Below, in pieces: positions 11,963 through 22,619 of a stretch of 64,000 bases of DNA. The notes under the pieces were generated by a model. The model did no database searches. It saw nothing but the letters and a program-made list of their open reading frames with translations, and was not told where the DNA came from. The stretch is from Nymphaea colorata (taxonomy: Eukaryota; Streptophyta; Magnoliopsida; Nymphaeales; Nymphaeaceae), in contig NC_045139.1 in assembly GCF_008831285.2 (NCBI RefSeq), positions 26,828,412 to 26,892,411 of the forward strand, given 5' to 3'. The stretch's first letter is position 1. Every line of letters begins with the position of its first letter. The position numbers and the translations under genes were made by a program.

Positions 11963-13230
11963 CTTAAGTACTAAGATCCACCTCCAACAATGTGAGAGAA
12001 ATAACAAATCCTGATTCTAGACTTGACATAGGCTACTAATTATTGTTGAGTATGCAGGTAACAATACCTATGCATGGATACATTCCAATGCTCATCAAGT
12101 TAAATGCAAAGAAAACCCAAGGGGTGCTCCTTGAAACAAAATATCAAATGACAGAAAAAGAATTCGATCCTCCAAAATGCACATCATCCAAGTATCCGAA
12201 TAAGGGGAATGGAAGATGGCAAGATATGCATAAAAATGTGAGAATTGACCTCTATAGCTATCTATCTTGCATCCCATCTTTTCAAATATATTCCAAAGAT
12301 TTTCTTTGAAGATTTTGTCTCCAACTTCTTGTGTCAAGAAACCACCACATGGATAATCATCATGTGTTATAGGGCATTTAGCTTGTCAAGGCAAAACTTT
12401 TTATCTACAATAGAAATTGTCTTCTGCCTAAAGTACCTATGAAGATTCACTAAATCGCCATGGACAAAAAGCTGGAAAGATTAACAAAGGAAATTTCTAC
12501 CCAAATTTCTCTTCCCACATTAAGATAATAAAGTTCATCAAAGTGGTCAGTAGACCATGTACTCCGAAGAAATGATGAAAGTTTTCTATTCTGGACTATC
12601 TTGATGATGAAGAACATTAAGGAGATTTTTAACTAGGAAGCATTTTATATTGTAGGATGGGGCTTTGCCTCGTTTCAATTATGTCACCACATTGTCATGT
12701 TCTATTGTGGTAAAAAAAGGAGCGAATGAGCAAAAAGATCAATTTAAGAGTCAAGGCTTCCTTTTTAAACTTCAAAGAAAACAAAACATAATAGATTCTT
12801 GAAAAATATAAGACAGGCTGACTTTCTCCACTCTTTGTAAGAGTACTATTTTAAATTCTTGTTTTTATATGGAAAAAAATTCAAACCAAGAGCAGTTGGG
12901 TAAAAAAATTAAAGCAAATCTAGGGTCAAATAGTTTACATAATTGTAATTTAACTCTATATTTTTAGATAAAAAGTGCTTAACTAATATGTTTACACAAT
13001 AGAATTCTGAAACTAGTTTTTGACCCTCATACCCTTGTTAATTTTGTGAAGAAGATTGTAGTGTGTTTTACCTAATCCAAATTTTTAACTGTTCCCCTAG
13101 ATTGTCAAAGTGCAAATTATATAAATTATTGTATGCACTAATTTGGCAGCCATGTTCGTGATGGTGGTGTTCATGAGGTCAAGCGTCATTTAATTTTCTA
13201 GAGGATTTAACATCCATCTTTTTTTGAAAA
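11963..13230. other. Intergenic, no gene seen
   Basis: Short frames of 60-90 codons occur (12043-12442), with overlapping frames on both strands and no recognisable domain. I see no supported gene. Confidence 0.5.
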
Positions 13231-13237
13231 AGCATAG

Positions 13238-13240
13238 CAA

Positions 13241-13271
<31 letters not shown>

Positions 13272-13272
13272 A
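13238..13272. repeat. (GA)n microsatellite
   Basis: A nearly pure GA repeat of about 35 bases. The overlapping ORFs rich in Arg-Glu or Ser-Leu are read through this repeat and are not genes. Confidence 0.85.
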
Positions 13273-14234
13273 GAAAATAACAGCAATAAGAACTTGTCGT
13301 CGTGGAGGTTGATGAAGAGTAGCAATGGAAGAATTGTGCATGGAAGAAGCAACAATTATATAATAATGCCAACCAAGATTCATTATCACAACCATTGTCA
13401 TGCGGACGACCTGTGGATTTTGTAATTCATGAAAGGGCCCAAATATCTGAAGCCCCTCTTGAAATTGAGTTTTGTACTAGAGTTACTAGCCTTTTTTTTT
13501 AACTCAAATACAACTAGGTCAGTTCCTAACAGCGTTCTGCTTAACTCAGTTTGGCCCAAACAGCAAACAAGAACCTAATTGGAAACCAACTATGTTTTGA
13601 GTTCGACCAACTGGATTTTAATGTCATCTAAAGGTTAACCAAGTACTTGCAACCAAAACCATGGGTATACAATTTGGGGTTGAGGGGTTACACTCAAAGC
13701 TTTGTTGCTTGCTGCTTTGAAGCATGTCTAAATCTATATTTTCTTTCACACTTGCTTCAAACTAAAGAAGAACAATTAAAACAAAAAAAAAGTTTTTTTT
13801 TCATGTTTTTTAAAAAAATGATTGATAGGCGTACTTTATGATATCAAGCCCGTAGATCATGACACTGGGAAAATTAAGTTAAATTTTATGAGATTACCTC
13901 AAAGACCTTGCAGATATACAGTCCCTTACATAGTCTTCCTTTGGAACTGCAACTGGATCTTTGCCCTGTAAATGAAATGTTAGCAAGTGTTCTGTTGATG
14001 GCCCTAATTGCCTAGCAAGAAAAAAAAAATTAACTGGATGTTAGTGACTTTACAAAGGTTCCCATGTTCTATAGGTACACTACTATGCAGTTGAATTTGT
14101 GAAGCAAAGTTCTCTGTTTAGTGGCTTGATTAGTTATGGTGTGAACCAGATCCAAAATGCATGGATCCTAATAAAAGCCAGATTTTGACGGGGAAAAAAA
14201 GAAAAGAGCTTCAAATGAATTCCATGCCTAATCT

Positions 14235-14235
<1 letters not shown>
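13273..14235. other. Intergenic, no gene seen
   Basis: AT-rich with homopolymer runs. No domain, repeat structure or splice-supported exon was recognised. Confidence 0.5.
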
Positions 14236-14293
<58 letters not shown>

Positions 14294-14711
14294 AGAGAGA
14301 GAGAGGGGAGGGAGAGAGAGAGAGAAGGTGGTAAAAAACCAGACACCTAGGTCAGGGATAAAAAACCAGACCCTTTGATTTTGATTTTAAAAAACTATTT
14401 TAAATAAAATATAAACATCTTAATATGTTTATAAAGTCTATTTTGATATAAAACATGATTTGATTTAAGTTGCTTTTATGAGAAATGTTGATTTTTTTTA
14501 TTATCATATCATGGAGGCCGTTCATTTTTTCTTAATATAAAAACACCATTAAAGTCTAACAAATGATCAATTTAATATATGTTTTGCATCAAGTTATTCT
14601 TAAGATCATATCAATAAGGTTAAATTGCAAAAAAAGCATTTTAGAAATCAAAATCAAAGGGCCTGGTTTATCCTTGACCTAGGCATCTCCTTTTTACCAC
14701 TCTCACACACA

Positions 14712-14758
<47 letters not shown>

Positions 14759-14790
14759 CATACATACATACATATATATATATATATATG
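14236..14790. mobile_element. Inverted-repeat element bounded by AT/GA microsatellites
   Basis: The left arm reads (AT)n, (GA)n, then aaggtggtaaaaaaccagac, cacctaggtcagggata and gaccctttgattttgat, to about 14390. The right arm, from about 14645, is its reverse complement: caaaatcaaagggcctgg, tgacctaggcatc, tttttaccac, then (CT)n and (TA)n to about 14790. The arms are roughly 85-90 bases without the microsatellites and longer with them, separated by about 250 bases of AT-rich DNA. This is the design of a MITE or fold-back element. No target duplication could be fixed because the ends dissolve into simple repeats. Confidence 0.65.
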
Positions 14791-15110
14791 CACGAACATT
14801 ATATGCCAAACTGGCATTCAAATTGACAGGATTCTGTGAGGTTTGAGTGGAATGTAGTTTACGGATTTTGAGGTAGAGAGAATCATGGTGGTCAAAGGTA
14901 GAGTGTTCCAAATTACACCTAGGTATAATTGACCAGAATGTGGTACGGTAGATATGCACCCTTTGAGTCCGAAGCTTAATATTTTCAGGAAGCTTGATTA
15001 TTCTTCTTGTCGGAAAATAAAATAAAGAGATGCATGTGTGAATACCTAGGTTTTATCATGTTTAGAAGAAGGTGGGAGGTTAAGGGGGGCGTTTTGAATG
15101 ACACCTGTTA

Positions 15111-15260
15111 AAACCTGGTTTTGAGGAAACTAGGTTTTACGGAAACCTGGTTTTCTAAAATGGATTTTAAAACCAGGTTTGTTTGTTTGGATGACAATAT
15201 CGAAACATGTTTTAACCTTCTAAACCTGGTTTTTGTTTGGATAACAAAAACCAGGTTTTT
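15111..15260. repeat. Cluster of AAACCTGGTTT / AAACCAGGTTT motifs
   Basis: Within 150 bases the motif AAACCTGGTTT or its reverse complement occurs about five times, at 15111, 15143, 15169, 15222 and 15248. The context gttttgaatgacacctg at the left edge resembles MITE ends. This may be one internally repeated small element. Confidence 0.5.
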
Positions 15261-15279
15261 GATGAAGCCTCTAGGAATA

Positions 15280-17890
15280 AATTTCAGTTGAACAATTAAG
15301 GATAGTTAAATTATGGTTAAACAAATAGAATAATTCATTATGCATAATACAATTTCTACAAAGCATAAAGCCAGAACACTCATAAACAAGGATCACTAGA
15401 GCAATACTAATGGAGACTGGTTACAACAGTACATCATCATCATGCATTATCACAGAGACCGGTTACATCCCTATCCCTTGTTTGATTGAATGCAACTTGA
15501 AGTTGACTACCTGTTTGACAAAATTGCTGCACTTGAACAGAGAAATTTTCAAATATGCACTGGAATTTAAGGCGATACTTGATCTTCAACTTTTCCACTC
15601 TATAAGGTAGAAGTAATCAAAACAATGTCATTTACAACTTTAAATATCCAGGGCCAACTCAACATAAATGTCTCATTGGATCCATGCATGATAAGTAGCT
15701 ATAACATAATTAGAATGAGCTTGCTCACTAAAAGCATTTCACCCCAATTGTCACTATAGCTGCAGCAAATACCTTTTCTTATGCTATACACTACAGCAAT
15801 ATTGAAAACTCCCAAAGGAAGGGTACACTGTCTAGAGAACAAAGCGTATTTGGCAACCACAGGTGTGGTAATGAAAAATATAACCCACGGGCAGAAGCTT
15901 TGCAGAAGTCGTTCATGAGAGAGAAAGTTGTTGTGGATGGCAGGAGTGGCTGCCAAATGACAATTTTTTGCAGTCATTGTCGACACAAATTGTGGTCAGC
16001 AATTGAGTTCAATTGCCTTAAAAAAGAGGGGGTGGACAGGAGAAGATATACTTTCCAAAACCTAATTTTTGGTGCCAAATGCATCAGCGGAAGACTGAAG
16101 ATAGTTCATGCTTTCCTTTTCTTTGGATTAACTTTCCATTTGGACGCAGCTACGACTCTTGTTTCCCCAAACATCCATTCTCCTAGATTAACCTTCCATG
16201 TGGGCACCACTTCTACCGTCATTTCTTCAAAACCTCCCAAAATGGATCGAGCTGCCCCAAGTTGACACTCCCCTTACAACACAACCAAAGAGCTCTCCCA
16301 AACCGAATGTTCATTGTACAAGAATCCACCAATTCAGGTAGTTTTGGTAGAAATATGTTTCCTCTTCCTATAATCTTATTCAGTGGGATGAATGTTGCTA
16401 CATCACATAAGGAAACATATTTTTGAAAATTTGCCTTTTTGTTTTGAAATGCATTGATAGAGCCTGCCTGGCGCAGATGCATATTAATCTTGTTCATGGG
16501 TTGAACTGGTCTCCACATGCATGTTCATAGATATACTCCTCCTAGCTGATCAAGAATTGTTATGCATATGTTGTCATTTAAGAAAATAGAGAAATCATTG
16601 AAGATGTTCCTTCCTTATTTTTGAAGTTTGGCAAACTTGATTGTTTCATCCTACTATCTTCTTGTAATTCTCAAAATCGCTTGCTCTCCAATTGTAGAGT
16701 TTTGTATATAAATATGACGAGCGGAAGGCCACAACAAGTTCAAACATGAAAAGGAGATTGCCACATGGTCCAAGTATGCTAGAAAATTCTAATGGAATGC
16801 CAAGTAAAAAAAAAAGAAAATAGTGTGAAGAACAAAGAATAGAGTAGGACACAAGAGTTTTTTAGCAAAATAAAACTTGCCAACATTTCATTACAGCTCT
16901 TCCTTATATAGGTCTTGAAGAGAGTAGTTATTACATTTTAACAAATTTTGATACCAGATTATTATTGCTGCATCAATTTGACATCAAAGCTTCAATATCA
17001 CTGCAATGGTGTGATATAAGTACATTATCACTATATCATTTTGGTATCATCACTTTTAAGGAAATGGATAATATAAAATTAGGCTAAGTGTCGTCATAAT
17101 ATATTCATCAACAATGAACATGTGATGCATAGACAACTTACTGTTATTATCTCACGTATTAATGTCCAAAAGACCTCAAGTCCCTAATGCTAGAAGAAGT
17201 AGAGATGTGATGTCTTAGTTCTCAATTAGCCTTAAAAGGGGCTCAAGGATGGTGACTCCTCTACATGGTCCCAATTGTTAGTCTTACCAATTTCTATTGG
17301 CTTCAAAAAGAAGGACGGTTTCAGCCTCAGCCACACCACCTCGAACCCACTGAATTTTGGGCTCTCAACTCTCTCAAACTCCAGAATTTGCAACTGAGAG
17401 ACACAACAAGCACATAATCGAACTCCCCAATGCAGACCCTGGAAAAGCACACCACGAGAAGCCTTTTTCACATCGACAAAAAGAAAAATCCCTCCTACCC
17501 ACAATTGCCAACCACAAATTCTGGTGAGCAAATCTTTGGCACATTAGAGGCGATTATCATTACCCGTTCATATGCATACCAGAAACAAAACCAAATCCGA
17601 ACTTTACCAGTATCAAATCTGAATCCATTCCGAGTTTGAAATCTTTTTCCATCTCTGACCGATTTAGTTTGTTCAGTTGGATATCTAATCCCCATACAAC
17701 TCATCAAAATCCCTAACGGTTGATGACGAACTTTAACACTATGATATTCATGAATCAATCTAAATTTTCACCATTGCATCATAAACTCTGAAACTAGAAA
17801 AAAAAATCAATTTCATTGTATAAATAGAAAAACATCAAGGATAATTATATTTTTGAAGAATCATGAATATCATATTATGACAAACCAAAA
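15280..17890. other. Intergenic, no supported gene
   Basis: Several frames of 65-120 codons occur (15699-15986 minus, 15900-16265 plus, 16219-16518 minus, 17232-17531 minus), but they overlap each other on both strands and show no domain. A TATATAAGG sequence on the minus strand near 16910 is followed by sequence that could be an old LTR. I could not find a second copy. Confidence 0.4.
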
Positions 17891-17903
17891 TGCCCCTCAA
17901 TTT

Positions 17904-19042
17904 TTACATGAACTCTGACAAGAGAAACCCTTCCCATTGTAGCGCTCTCTTCTCCTTTGGAATCATAAATTCAGGGTATATATTGTACTTTCTCAGCCCA
18001 AGTGCATTCCTTATCAAGAAATCAGCTGTTCTTTCATGGGCGTCCATGCCTCCTGTGATGATCAGTAATTCTTTCAAATGCAGAAACGGCTTCAAGGAGA
18101 TTTCGTCTTCTTGTTCCCCTCCTGAATGAATACCAATAAAGTTCACAGAGAATCCCAACGTCAGATACTTCACACAGCAGACTTGGTTTATTAGTCTTTT
18201 GAAAGTATTGTTGACCCCCAACTCTTTGTTGACGATAATGGCAGCTTTCTTCAAGTTAGGTGGAACACTTCTCAAGCTAAAGTTCACCACCTCTCCCTTA
18301 TACTTGAACTTTTCCATGTTGGAAGCATAAATTTCACATTCTTTCAACCATTGTTCAGAGCATTCAACAATTTTTAGGCCCTTCATCTTCTCATTCACAA
18401 TGTCGATCTACCCTTTGGAGGACATGGTGCCACCCTAAACAACAATCTTCTTAAGGGTCAAGAACTTGCTGTTTAGGAGCAGCCACGTAATATAAGAACC
18501 TGTAAAGAAGATGTACAGAAAAAGAGATCTGCAGGAAGGTGATACCGATGCACCGAAATGTTCCATTTAGGTGCTCGAAGATCGAGATCAAGTTCCTTCG
18601 CTTTTCTTCCTACTACAAATTGCAGTCATCGATCGACCAGCGGGTCAAACGCCTCGTCGGTAGTGAACTCCAGTTTGAATCTTGTGATGCAGTCCTCGTG
18701 AAGCTGCATATATCTTTCCATGATTGCTGCAATCTTTTTCTTCCTGAAGTAACCGAGCCTACGACGTTGGGTATGAAGAGCTATAGGGTCGTTGACATAA
18801 TTTGAGTGCGGCTCCTCCTTGCTCAGCCATGAACGAGTTGGTGTCTGGTCCAAGTCCACAATTGTTGCCAGAGTCCACAGATCTCTAAAGGCTTGCGACA
18901 ACAGACATGCATCCACGGGAAGCTCAGTTGGGATGGAAGAAAGAATCCTAGCAATGATATCGTTGGAAAGACCGCTCCGCATGAGGATATGGCTTCCTTG
19001 TTTCTTCTCATCTTCAACAGGATCAAAAGTTGAACCTCCCAT
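17904..19042 (-). pseudogene. F-box/LRR-type protein pseudogene
   Basis: The minus-strand start ATG at 19042 opens MGGSTFDPVEDEKK. A divergent F-box follows (SGLSNDIIARILSSIP, then DACLLSQAFRDLW), the segment that binds SKP1 in SCF ubiquitin ligases. The frame closes at a TGA at about 18623, where the reading context calls for a tryptophan codon. The homologous reading continues through a leucine-rich stretch (AKELDLDLRAPKWNISVH), shifts frame near 18490, meets two TAG codons near 18437 and 18412, and resumes as the 164-residue frame 18398-17904, which has LRR-like strands (CVKYLTLGF, LHLKELLIITGG). At least four lesions mark it as dead. A copia element inserted 92 bp upstream of the ATG adds to this. 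Confidence 0.65.
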
Positions 19043-19128
19043 GGTGTTTGGGAGATGGGTACCTTCCTTAGCTGGCTTCAAAATAATAAGAGTAAACAAC
19101 TTAGTATTAGTGAAGAAGATAAGATGAC

Positions 19129-19133
19129 GAACC
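19129..19133. repeat. Target-site duplication GAACC, left copy
   Basis: GAACC lies directly before the 5' LTR, and the same five bases follow the 3' LTR at 24959-24963. This proves one integration event for the copia element between them. Confidence 0.95.
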
Positions 19134-19601
19134 TGTAAGATCATTTGGTGGGCCGACATATGTCTATGAGGAATTTCAGACATTATGGCTGTCTTAACGT
19201 AAATATCCGCTTAAGTGATTGCATTTTGGGATATTATGTCATTTTAGATGGTATGGGGTAATTTTGAAATGTATAGATACCAGTACGCAATTACGGACTC
19301 TTTGATGGGTTGAATCCGTAATTGTCCTCATTATATAATGGTAGTGGTCCCTGGGGTCGTGCGAACAGTTGCTTTTGGTTTCTAGGGTTTTCTCTTTCCC
19401 ATCTGAGAGAGACCTCACGCGCACTGCACGTACCCTGGAAGACCCTGCTGCGATCTTCCCGTGCACCAGATCAGATGGATTCAGGTACGCTTCCGCTTCA
19501 GTTTAAAGTTTCGTTTATTTCAATGATTTAGCATGAGCATGATCCTGTTTAGGGTATATACATTTGGTTTTGTATATGCGTTATGGGGATAAATCCCAAC
19601 A
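19134..19601 (+). repeat. 5' LTR of the young copia element
   Basis: 468 bp, TG...CA ends. Visible differences from the 3' LTR at 24491-24958 are a T/C in gatatta[t/c]gtc, a G/A in attacg[g/a]actc and a G/A in ttatg[g/a]ggat. A TATATAAT box lies at 19332-19339. Confidence 0.95.
19332..19339 (+). promoter_or_regulatory. TATA box in copia 5' LTR
   Basis: TATATAAT lies in the LTR about 200 bases from its start, in a context repeated in the 3' LTR. It probably places the element's transcription start shortly downstream. Confidence 0.5.
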
Positions 19602-20440
19602 TTTGGTATATCGTTGATCTTTTGTGCGTCTTCCTGTTGGGTTCATCCCTGTTCTTCGGCTGCAAGTATCGTTTTCAAAAAAAAAAAAAAATTTTGGGTC
19701 GAGGGCGTGCGACGGAAGCCGTCGGGCTTCCGTTGCAGCCATCAGGAGGATCGGAGAAGGGGACGAGAGGATCGGCGGGCGTCAGTCGCCGTTGGGCGAT
19801 GGCGGGCCTCCGGCCGTTGGGGCGCGTCCTGCCTGCGGCCACCCACGCCGTTGGGTGGCCTGTCGGCGCTCTCCGCGTCTCTGTTGCAGCGTAAACAGAA
19901 GAACAAGTAGGAAAGGGGAATAACAGGGAAGGCGACGGCAGGGAGAGGTGATGGCTGGCAGAGGGCGACCGCCGGTGACTCAGATGTCGCCGGACGGGCC
20001 CGTGCGACCCGCCGCCATCCACCCACAGTCACCGGCGACCCACCGGTGGCCTCCTCGCCGCTTCTGCAGCCGCCCATTCCAGTCGATAATGGCGGAAATC
20101 AGAAAAGGGGCAGAAAGTCGATGCGGGGAAACCGGCCAGAATCGGTCGGTTTCCGGCGGGCGTCGACCCGCCATCGTGGCGGCCGACGTCCGGCGACGCT
20201 GGCGGCATCCGCCGGTGGCCACCCACGGTGTTGGGTGGCCTGCCGGTGGAGCTTCACCGCCCGCCTGCCGTTCGGCAGGCGAGCGGTGGAGACGACGCCC
20301 GTGACCGCTCGAGCGGTCGAGCGGGCGGGTCGGCCCGGGTCGGGTCGTGACAGACCCGATCCGGGTCCATCAGATTTAAAAAAAAAAAAAAAAATTCCCG
20401 CCTCGCACCCCAGCCCCTGCGTTTTATTTTTCGGACCGGG
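19602..20440 (+). other. GC-rich leader of the young copia element
   Basis: After the LTR, tttggtatatcg matches only the first bases of the usual initiator-tRNA primer site. From about 19690 to 20440 the DNA is strongly GC-rich, unlike everything around it, with CCGCC/GGCGG-rich runs. It has a recurring cacccacgccgttgggtggc-type segment (about 19840 and 20220) and two poly-A tracts. All six frames are partly open because stops are rare in GC-rich DNA. I recognise no protein domain, so I do not call genes. The composition suggests captured host DNA or an expanded GC-rich repeat. Confidence 0.6.
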
Positions 20441-20449
20441 TCGGGTCCT

Positions 20450-20890
20450 GTCGGACCCGACCCGTATCCATTTGGTTTAAGTAAATCGGTTCATTTTTTT
20501 TATACCGGTTTTGGAAAATACTCGAACCGGTTCATTCGATTTCAGACCGGTTCAATACGATTCAGAATCGATTCGGTCCGATTCAGACCGGTTCGAACCT
20601 TTCAGATCCGATTCGGACCATTTGGGGACCGGTTCATTCATTTCAAAACCGATTCGAACCATTTTCGAACCGATTCTAGCATTTCAGAACCGATTAAGTT
20701 GATTTTTGAACCGATTCGGGCATTTTCAGACCGGTTCACTTGATATTTAGACCGATTCAGGGCTTTTCAGACCGGTTCATTGAGTTCTGGAACCGTTTTT
20801 AGCCAATTTTAACCGGTTCAGTGGGTTTTAGAACCGATACGGTCTAATTTTGACCGGTTTGTCCAATTTTTAGACCGGTTCAGCTCTATT
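20450..20890 (+). repeat. Degenerate ACCGGTTC / GAACCGATTC minisatellite
   Basis: Roughly twenty copies of a core ACCGGTTCA or GAACCGATTC are spaced about 20-32 bases apart through some 440 bases, with TTT-rich spacers. The cores are near-palindromic. The array lies in the untranslated leader of the copia element, between the GC-rich block and gag. Confidence 0.8.
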
Positions 20891-21589
20891 TAGTGGCTTG
20901 TGAGTGTTCTAGTTGCAGTTTAAGAACGATAAGGGCCACTTTAAGGTCAATTCAATGGTTCTTGACCCACTTAAGCACAATTATGGTATCGGTTTATAAA
21001 TTTTGGACTCTTTTGGGCCCATTTCATTGAATCATTTTGGTTTTCGATTTAATGTAGGACAAATTTGTATGTAATTTGGTTTATGCATCAGGTTTTGGAT
21101 TCAATGAATGACAAATTTTGTATGTAAATTTTAATTCATGTATCATGTTTTGCATGTTTTAAATTTATGAGTGTACTTTAGATGAATGTTTGGAATGTGA
21201 ATTTGAACTTTGGCCATGTCTGTTGTTTTAAATGAGTAAGTTTGTATTTTATGTCGCCAAAGTGACCTCTGTTGTACGAATTTGTTTGTTTTAAACATTA
21301 GATGATAGTATACTTGATCCATGCGGACAATGATCAGCCCAAAGGAGGATTGTTGTTTGGTCAGGTTTAAGTATACAGGGCAATGAATATATGATAATTT
21401 TTCAGGTTTCCATGTGAATAGCGAGTCAATCCAAAGATAGGCTCGTTGTTTGATAGGGTTAATTATTTATATTCATTATTGACCAAGAATACTACTTGCA
21501 GTTAGTATTTCAATCCAAAGATTGGATATTAACGTTGCACCGGTACCTTGTGATGAGATTCAGGCCATTGTATTTAAATTCATTTATAT
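20891..21589 (+). other. Leader continuation before gag
   Basis: AT-richer non-coding sequence. A segment around 21304-21540 repeats the theme ccaaag[g/a]ttgg...ttgttt several times, giving loosely repeated 60-100 base units. No ORF is supported. Confidence 0.45.
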
Positions 21590-22588
21590 ATGTTATTTCA
21601 TCTTTGTACATGTATTGATTGTGAGCATGTTTGGTATTTTTGTTGTTCTTTGTACAGTGAGTTCTGCTTCTATGAACGCTCAAACCGCATGTGTCTAATG
21701 ATCATGAAGAGATCAATCCCAGAAAATTTTTGGGGATCTATTACTGAAAAGGCTAGTGCCAAGGCGTTCCTTGAAGGTTCGAATTTTAAGGACTGGAAAG
21801 AAACTGTTATGATTGTTTTGGGTTGTATGGATCTTGACCTTGCATTTAGGGAGTTGTGCCCACCTCAACCAACAGATCAAAGTTCCCATGAGGATAAGCG
21901 GTACTTTGAACGGTGGGAACGCTCAAACCGCATGTGTCTAATGATCATGAAGAGATCAATCCCAGAAAATTTTCGGGGATCTATTACTGAAAAGGCTAGT
22001 GCCAAGGTGTTCCTTGAAGAGATTGAAAAACGTTTTGCTAAAAATGAAAAGGCTGAAACAAGCACTCTTTTGAGTAAACTTGTGACGCTGAAGTATAAAA
22101 ATAAGGGGAACATACGGGAGCACATTATGGAAATGTCTCATCTTGCTTCAAAATTACAAGCGCTAGGTCTGAGGTTACCCGAAGACTTTATAGTGCATAT
22201 GGTTCTTCTTTCTCTTCCACCACAGTTTGGACAATTTAAAGTTAGTTATAACTGTCAGAAGGAGAAATGGACTCTTAATGAGCTCATTTCGCACTGTGTG
22301 GAAGAAGAGGAGAGATTGAAGCATGATAGGATAGAAAGTGCTCACTTGGCTACTACGCCTAAAAGTAAGGAAAGGAAGACTATTAAGGAAATTGCAGTTG
22401 ATCACGCATCCATTAAGAAACAGAAGAAACATAAGGAAGGCAAATCAAGCTGCTTCTTTTGCAAGGATGAAGGTTATATGAAGAAGGATTGTACTAAGTA
22501 TCACGCATGGCGTGAAAAGAAATGTACGATTCTTACTTTGGTTTGTTCTGAGAAAATAAATTTAAGTAGTTTCTGCATTCAAATTTGA
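21590..22588 (+). pseudogene. Copia gag with internal duplication and altered zinc knuckle
   Basis: A 332-residue open frame. The recognisable gag begins near residue 63 (SNFKDWKETVMIVLGCMDLDLAF) and runs through the UBN2-type region (IREHIMEMSHLASKLQALG, LPPQFGQFKVSYN) to a C-terminal zinc knuckle at about residues 287-300. The knuckle reads CFFCKDEGYMKKDC, so the usual histidine of CX2CX4HX4C is tyrosine, which should weaken RNA binding. Bases 21674-21776 are repeated at 21917-22019 with two substitutions, so residues around SNRMCLMIMKRSIPENF occur twice, in frame. The first copy precedes the natural N-terminus and is an insertion. The true start codon is therefore uncertain. Confidence 0.8.
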
Positions 22589-22619
22589 ATTCCACTGGTT
22601 CTTTGTCTAGCAGCGATAA

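Noticed and set aside
13190-13425. ORFs rich in Arg-Glu or Ser-Leu
   Set aside because: Produced by the GA microsatellite.
14625-14959. ORFs with Tyr-Ile runs on both strands
   Set aside because: Produced by the TA and CT microsatellites of the inverted-repeat element.
15900-16518. Opposed 121- and 99-residue ORFs
   Set aside because: They overlap on opposite strands without any recognisable domain or splice context.
19602-19613. Primer binding site of the copia at 19134
   Set aside because: tttggtatatcg matches the standard site only over its first six bases. It may be degenerate or use another primer, so it is not listed as a feature.
19583-20480. Several overlapping Pro/Arg/Ala-rich ORFs of 60-144 codons on both strands
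   Set aside because: They overlap in all frames because the DNA is GC-rich and stop codons are rare. No domain is present, and the block is a retrotransposon leader.
20450-20890. CRISPR-like spaced repeat
   Set aside because: Spacing and units are irregular, spacers are low-complexity, and the array lies inside a plant retrotransposon leader.
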